From Gammaproteobacteria bacterium (GTDB lineage Bacteria > Pseudomonadota > Gammaproteobacteria > Steroidobacterales > Woeseiaceae), in the NCBI GenBank assembly GCA_030641695.1, contig DAOWGY010000200.1, positions 1 to 6,043 on the forward strand: DNA of 6,043 nucleotides, in the 5' to 3' direction. The notes under the pieces were generated by a model. It worked only from the letters and a program-made list of their open reading frames with translations, ran no database searches and was not told the DNA's origin. Shown here piece after piece: positions 4,535 to 6,043 of this stretch. Numbering within the stretch: position 1 is the first letter of the stretch; each line of letters begins with the position of its first letter. A program made the translations under genes and the position numbers.

Positions 4535-6043
4535 ATCAGGGAAGAACTTGTCGAGTAATGCGCTGTAACCCTGAACTGCCGTCCGTTGCATATAAAAGGA
4601 CAGGCCCCTGACACCGCCGAGTTCCTCGCCACCGCCCGCTCGGCCTGGGCCCCCGTGTACGAGCATCGGCATTACGGTGCCAGGACCCGGCGAGATTCCG
4701 GCGACCTTGCTGCTGCCGTGGGTCAGTCTGCCATTGAAGGGGGCGAGAGCGACCAGTATCTCGCGTGAAAAATTCCGGTCGTCCGAGTACACCGATGAGA
4801 CGAGCGAGCCGCCGCCCGCGGCGCACACATTGACCAGCCCCGCGATATCGTCGTAGGGTAAGACCGAGACAACAGGACCGAAAACCTCTCGCTCATGCAC
4901 CAATGGAGCCGATGCGACATCATCCACACGGAACAGATGTGGCGTCAGAAAGTAACCCTTGCCGTTTTCAACGCTGACCAGGTCTTTCGGCTCCAGGCTT
5001 CCCGTTATCCTGGTTGCCTGAGCTTGCAGCGCCTCGATGCCGGTGCGGACGTCGTCGAGTTGATTCGCACTGACGAGCGGTCCCATGCGAACGTTGGCCT
5101 CCGCCGGATTGCCGACGGCGATATCCTCCAGCCTTTCCTTTAACGCGTCGCAAAACGTTTCCAGCATTGCCGGTGGCACGAATACCCGGCGAATGGCCGT
5201 GCATTTCTGTCCGGCTTTCTGCCTCACATCCGTGACGACCTCGTTGAGCATCATCTGCCAGGTATCGCTGCCGGCATCGACATCCGGACCCATTATCGCG
5301 GCATTCAGGCTGTCGGCTTCGACGTTGATGCGTACGGATCGTTGCGTATGTGCGTCCAGACGCCGCAACACCGCGCCTGTCTGCCCCGATCCGGTAAACG
5401 CGAGGACATCTTGCGGCCCAAGATGCTCGAGCAGGTCGCCGACCGATCCGGCCAGGAAGGAGAACGATCCTTCGGGCAGCGCAGCCGACTCCGTGATGAG
5501 TTCGGTCATTCGGTACGCCAGCATGGCCGTGCTGGTTGCGGGCTTGCTGACGACCGGCATCCCCGCCAGTAATGCGACGGCCGCTTTTTCGATCATGCCC
5601 CAGGCCGGAAAATTGAATGCGTTGATATGCACGGCGGCCCCGTGCAGCGGCGACAAAATATGCCGCCCTGCGTAACGAGGCGTCCGCCCGATCTGCACTG
5701 GCTCACCGTCATTCATCAGATGGCAGTCGCCCAGCTGCTTGCCGACATCCACGTAGGCCAGCAATGTCGCAGTGGCACCGTCTACATCGAACTTCGCATC
5801 GTTACGCGTGTTGCCGCCGTTGCTGATCGAAAGATCTATGAGTTCCTCGCGATTGGCGTACAGAACTTCATAGACATCCTGCAACCGTTCTGCCCGTTCG
5901 GCAAAAGTCATTGAGCGTAGCGCCGGCCCGCCAACTGAACGTGCATGCCCGAGCGCGGCAGAAAAATCGATGCCCTGTGTATCAGTCTCGGCAAGCGGTT
6001 CTTCCGTCGCCGGATTCAATAGAGTGACTGCCTTGCCACCGCC
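4532..6043 (-). CDS. PaaZ/BoxD-type CoA-linked semialdehyde dehydrogenase (ALDH domain only), 5'-truncated by window edge
   Basis: This aldehyde dehydrogenase oxidises a semialdehyde to a carboxylic acid with NAD(P)+. Numbered from a TTG at 6019, it shows the substrate/cofactor segment INAFNFPAWG (132-141), the nucleotide-binding FTGSGQTG (208-215), the general-base Glu in NVEADSLN (E234), the catalytic Cys in GQKCTAIRR (C273), the VFGP motif (379-382) and a C-terminal GGPGRAGGGEELGG (456-469). The last motif, EADSLN and YMQRTAVQG are hallmarks of the PaaZ/BoxD group. That group acts on 3-oxo-5,6-dehydrosuberyl-CoA semialdehyde (phenylacetate) or 3,4-dehydroadipyl-CoA semialdehyde (benzoyl-CoA box pathway). 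There is no C-terminal MaoC hydratase domain as in E. coli PaaZ, so it would not itself open an oxepin ring. The frame is open to the right edge and upstream codons read GGGKAVTLLNPATEE, a normal ALDH lead-in. The TTG is therefore not the start and a short N-terminal piece is missing. The stop TGA directly abuts the dehalogenase ATG. PaaZ-like and BoxD-like roles cannot be separated by eye. Confidence 0.87.
   Translation of the reverse strand, partial: GGGKAVTLLNPATEEPLAETDTQGIDFSAALGHARSVGGPALRSMTFAERAERLQDVYEVLYANREELIDLSISNGGNTRNDAKFDVDGATATLLAYVDVGKQLGDCHLMNDGEPVQIGRTPRYAGRHILSPLHGAAVHINAFNFPAWGMIEKAAVALLAGMPVVSKPATSTAMLAYRMTELITESAALPEGSFSFLAGSVGDLLEHLGPQDVLAFTGSGQTGAVLRRLDAHTQRSVRINVEADSLNAAIMGPDVDAGSDTWQMMLNEVVTDVRQKAGQKCTAIRRVFVPPAMLETFCDALKERLEDIAVGNPAEANVRMGPLVSANQLDDVRTGIEALQAQATRITGSLEPKDLVSVENGKGYFLTPHLFRVDDVASAPLVHEREVFGPVVSVLPYDDIAGLVNVCAAGGGSLVSSVYSDDRNFSREILVALAPFNGRLTHGSSKVAGISPGPGTVMPMLVHGGPGRAGGGEELGGVRGLSFYMQRTAVQGYSALLDKFFPD

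Noticed and set aside
5085..5675. Plus-strand open frame of 196 codons opposite the aldehyde dehydrogenase gene
   Set aside because: It lies wholly antisense to the catalytic core of the dehydrogenase, is rich in Ser/Arg/Ala as shadow frames are, and shows no family resemblance.
6017..6019. TTG as the start of the aldehyde dehydrogenase
   Set aside because: It encodes the Leu before NPATEE, a conserved internal ALDH position, and the frame continues open to the right edge with a typical lead-in.

Overview
The window holds five protein-coding genes packed almost without gaps, with no RNA gene, insertion sequence, CRISPR array or long non-coding stretch visible. Base composition is GC-rich. 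The gene families (4-hydroxybenzoyl-CoA reductase, PaaZ/BoxD-type aldehyde dehydrogenase, NUDT19-like Nudix hydrolase, cytoplasmic reductive dehalogenase) suggest a proteobacterium able to use aromatic compounds. The class cannot be fixed from this sequence alone. Both outer genes are cut by the window edges.

Layout: positions 1-1010 (+) carry the end of the FAD/[4Fe-4S] subunit of a 4-hydroxybenzoyl-CoA reductase (HcrB/HbaD type). It faces, across only 12 bases, a minus-strand run. Read in its own direction this run is: a PaaZ/BoxD-type CoA-linked semialdehyde dehydrogenase (6043-4532, N-terminus outside), a reductive dehalogenase of the respiration-independent type (4531-2324), a Nudix CoA-diphosphatase-like hydrolase (2257-1445), and a 4-hydroxybenzoyl-CoA thioesterase-like hotdog protein (1445-1023). 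The junctions are TGA directly followed by ATG, then a 66-base spacer with an imperfect hairpin, then a TAATG overlap. They look like one transcription unit.

Working together (inference): the dehalogenase matches the NpRdhA/BhbA type, whose known substrates are halogenated 4-hydroxybenzoates, and its putative catalytic Tyr, Lys and Arg are all present. Dehalogenation would give 4-hydroxybenzoate. After CoA activation by a ligase not seen here, the HcrB-containing reductase would remove the para hydroxyl to give benzoyl-CoA. The PaaZ/BoxD-type dehydrogenase belongs to the later steps of aerobic CoA-dependent ring-opening pathways. The thioesterase and Nudix protein would relieve CoA trapping. 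The window could therefore be part of a haloaromatic catabolic locus joining reductive dehalogenation to a hybrid CoA-ester pathway. The substrates are not proven by the sequence.
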